From Phaeobacter cretensis (GTDB taxonomy: Bacteria > Pseudomonadota > Alphaproteobacteria > Rhodobacterales > Rhodobacteraceae), in contig NZ_JBKBEU010000001.1 of assembly GCF_047372505.1 (NCBI RefSeq), forward strand, positions 682,001 through 746,000: a stretch of 64,000 bases of DNA. The letters run 5' to 3'. The notes under the pieces were generated by a model. It had not been told where the DNA came from, searched no databases, and saw nothing but the letters and a program-made list of their open reading frames with translations. The translations under genes and the position numbers were made by a program. Shown piece after piece: positions 63,235-64,000 of this stretch. Position 1 is the stretch's first letter. Each line of letters begins with the position of its first letter.

Positions 63235-63702
63235 ATGAACATGAAGTTTGCCCTGATGGCTGCAGCCCTTGTGTCGGTGGCCCTGCCCAAAGCGACTTTA
63301 AGCGAGCCGTCCCTAAAAACGGCTCACAATCCTCCAGAACTGGTAGATTCAACCCAATACGGCTACTCACAGGCCGTCAGCGTTCCCGCGTCAGCGCGGA
63401 CCATCTATGTTGCTGGTCAGGTTGGCCAAACCGTCGAAGGTCCTAACGATTTCGAAAGCCAGGTTGATCGCTCATTTGCCAATTTGATGGTCGCGTTGAA
63501 AGCAGCTGGGGGCGCACCTGAGAACATCGTGCGCATCACTTTACTGATCAAGGATTATGATCCAGAGAAGCTGGCATACATCGGCAAAAAGCGACGGGAG
63601 GTTTTCGGGGATAGCCCACCCGCGAGCGTGCTAATTCCCGTGACCCGCCTTTACATTGATGAAGTGAATTTTGAGATCAGTGCCGTCGCGGTGACGCGAT
63701 AG
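63235..63702 (+). CDS. Exported Rid-family (YjgF-like) protein
   Basis: A protein of about 155 residues with a signal peptide (MNMKFALMAAALVSVALPK, cut near TLS) followed by a Rid fold: TIYVAGQVGQTVEG, NLMVALKAAGGAPENIVRIT and PASVLIPVTRLYIDEVNFEI. The arginine of archetypal RidA (PARxxV) is serine here (PASVLI), so it should lack imine deaminase activity and belongs to another Rid group. Three ATGs are possible (63232, 63235, 63241); the second has the best spacing from GGAG. It is divergent from the MarR gene with operators between them. Confidence 0.8.
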   Translation: MNMKFALMAAALVSVALPKATLSEPSLKTAHNPPELVDSTQYGYSQAVSVPASARTIYVAGQVGQTVEGPNDFESQVDRSFANLMVALKAAGGAPENIVRITLLIKDYDPEKLAYIGKKRREVFGDSPPASVLIPVTRLYIDEVNFEISAVAVTR

Positions 63703-63800
63703 GTCCTAATGAAACAGATACCCGGTTTGGAGTCAGCTTTACCGTAGCCCTGCCGCTATCTGGCTTATTCAATAAATCACAAAGATGAGGAACTATTGAA

Positions 63801-64000
63801 ATGAAGTTCAACATAATCAAAGTGTTTTTTCTTCTATGCACAATAGTTTCCAGCCCGGCCAGTGCAGAAGAGGTGCAGGATGGTGCGCTTTTGAATTTCT
63901 CAGATGGTCGTGCCAGCCTGTCGAACATCGGTGAGATCAACAAAGTTTTGTTAAGTGTCGGCGTTCATCTTGCGCAAATTGATGTGCCAGCAAAGTCTGT
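63801..64000 (+). CDS. Exported protein, N-terminal part (continues past window)
   Basis: The ATG at 63801, behind GATGAGG, opens a frame that runs past the right edge: MKFNIIKVFFLLCTIVSS, a signal peptide cut near ASA, then EEVQDGALLNFSDGRASLSN and INKVLLSVGVHLAQID. I do not recognise the family. It follows the Rid-family gene by 98 bp and may share its regulation. Confidence 0.6.
   Translation, partial: MKFNIIKVFFLLCTIVSSPASAEEVQDGALLNFSDGRASLSNIGEINKVLLSVGVHLAQIDVPAKS

Noticed and set aside
1..64000. CRISPR arrays, rRNA or tRNA genes, prophage structural genes
   Set aside because: None seen: no regularly spaced repeats, no tRNA-like T-loop and acceptor pairing in the gaps, and no phage morphogenesis genes besides a dead recombinase.

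Overview
The window looks like chromosomal DNA of a marine alphaproteobacterium of the Roseobacter group (Rhodobacteraceae). The basis is gene content and style: a methanethiol oxidase (SBP56) gene, inositol genes iolDEB, an aerobic 2-aminobenzoyl-CoA pathway, a SAM-II riboswitch in front of metZ, an assimilatory nitrate operon under nasTS, and FolE2. Genus and species cannot be assigned from sequence reading alone.

Layout. 1-5.7 kb: a cytochrome P450 and the start of a TRAP transporter binding-protein gene form one minus-strand unit, with a divergent LysR regulator; then mtoX with a coupled membrane-protein gene. 6-18 kb is a decay zone. It holds an IS5-type remnant fused to a 5'-truncated aldehyde dehydrogenase, an intact HxlR regulator with divergent NTF2-like and YceI genes, then broken genes in a row (TPP enzyme, 5-hydroxyisourate hydrolase, thiolase, 3-hydroxyacyl-CoA dehydrogenase), intact iolB and iolE, a broken iolD cut by a dead IS3 element, and a broken sulfotransferase-like gene. 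18.5-23 kb: a 1,111-residue three-module glycosyltransferase protein and a paralogue of its middle module. 23-30.3 kb: a six-gene operon for 2-aminobenzoate (anthranilate) breakdown as CoA thioesters, with its own MarR gene and a strong candidate operator. 30.9-39.9 kb: housekeeping genes ptsP, lysC, trkH, an Ala/Lys/Pro-rich protein, folE2 and metZ; metZ has a SAM-II aptamer followed by an intrinsic terminator.

40.6-54.6 kb is a complete nitrate assimilation locus on the minus strand: nasT, nasS, a leader RNA with an ANTAR-type two-hairpin antiterminator overlapping a terminator, nrtA, nrtB, a fused two-ATPase nrtCD, nirB, nirD, nasA, a TrpD2-like gene and cysG. Uptake, reduction of nitrate to nitrite to ammonium, and siroheme synthesis are all present, and most gene junctions overlap or nearly so.

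54.9-64 kb is accessory: a dead tyrosine recombinase, a TetR gene divergent from a sterol-desaturase/lipoprotein-hydrolase pair, an IS110 fragment inserted in a creatininase fragment, an RsbQ-like hydrolase next to a PAS-GGDEF diguanylate cyclase, a PII/CutA-like protein, and a frameshifted MarR gene divergent from a secreted Rid-family protein. At least five copies of a mosaic intergenic repeat lie in this part and before cysG.

The strongest candidates for new biology are the RsbQ/PAS-GGDEF pair, the three-module glycosyltransferase, and the asymmetric ATP sites of the fused NrtCD. The best-supported regulatory RNAs are the nas leader and the SAM-II riboswitch.
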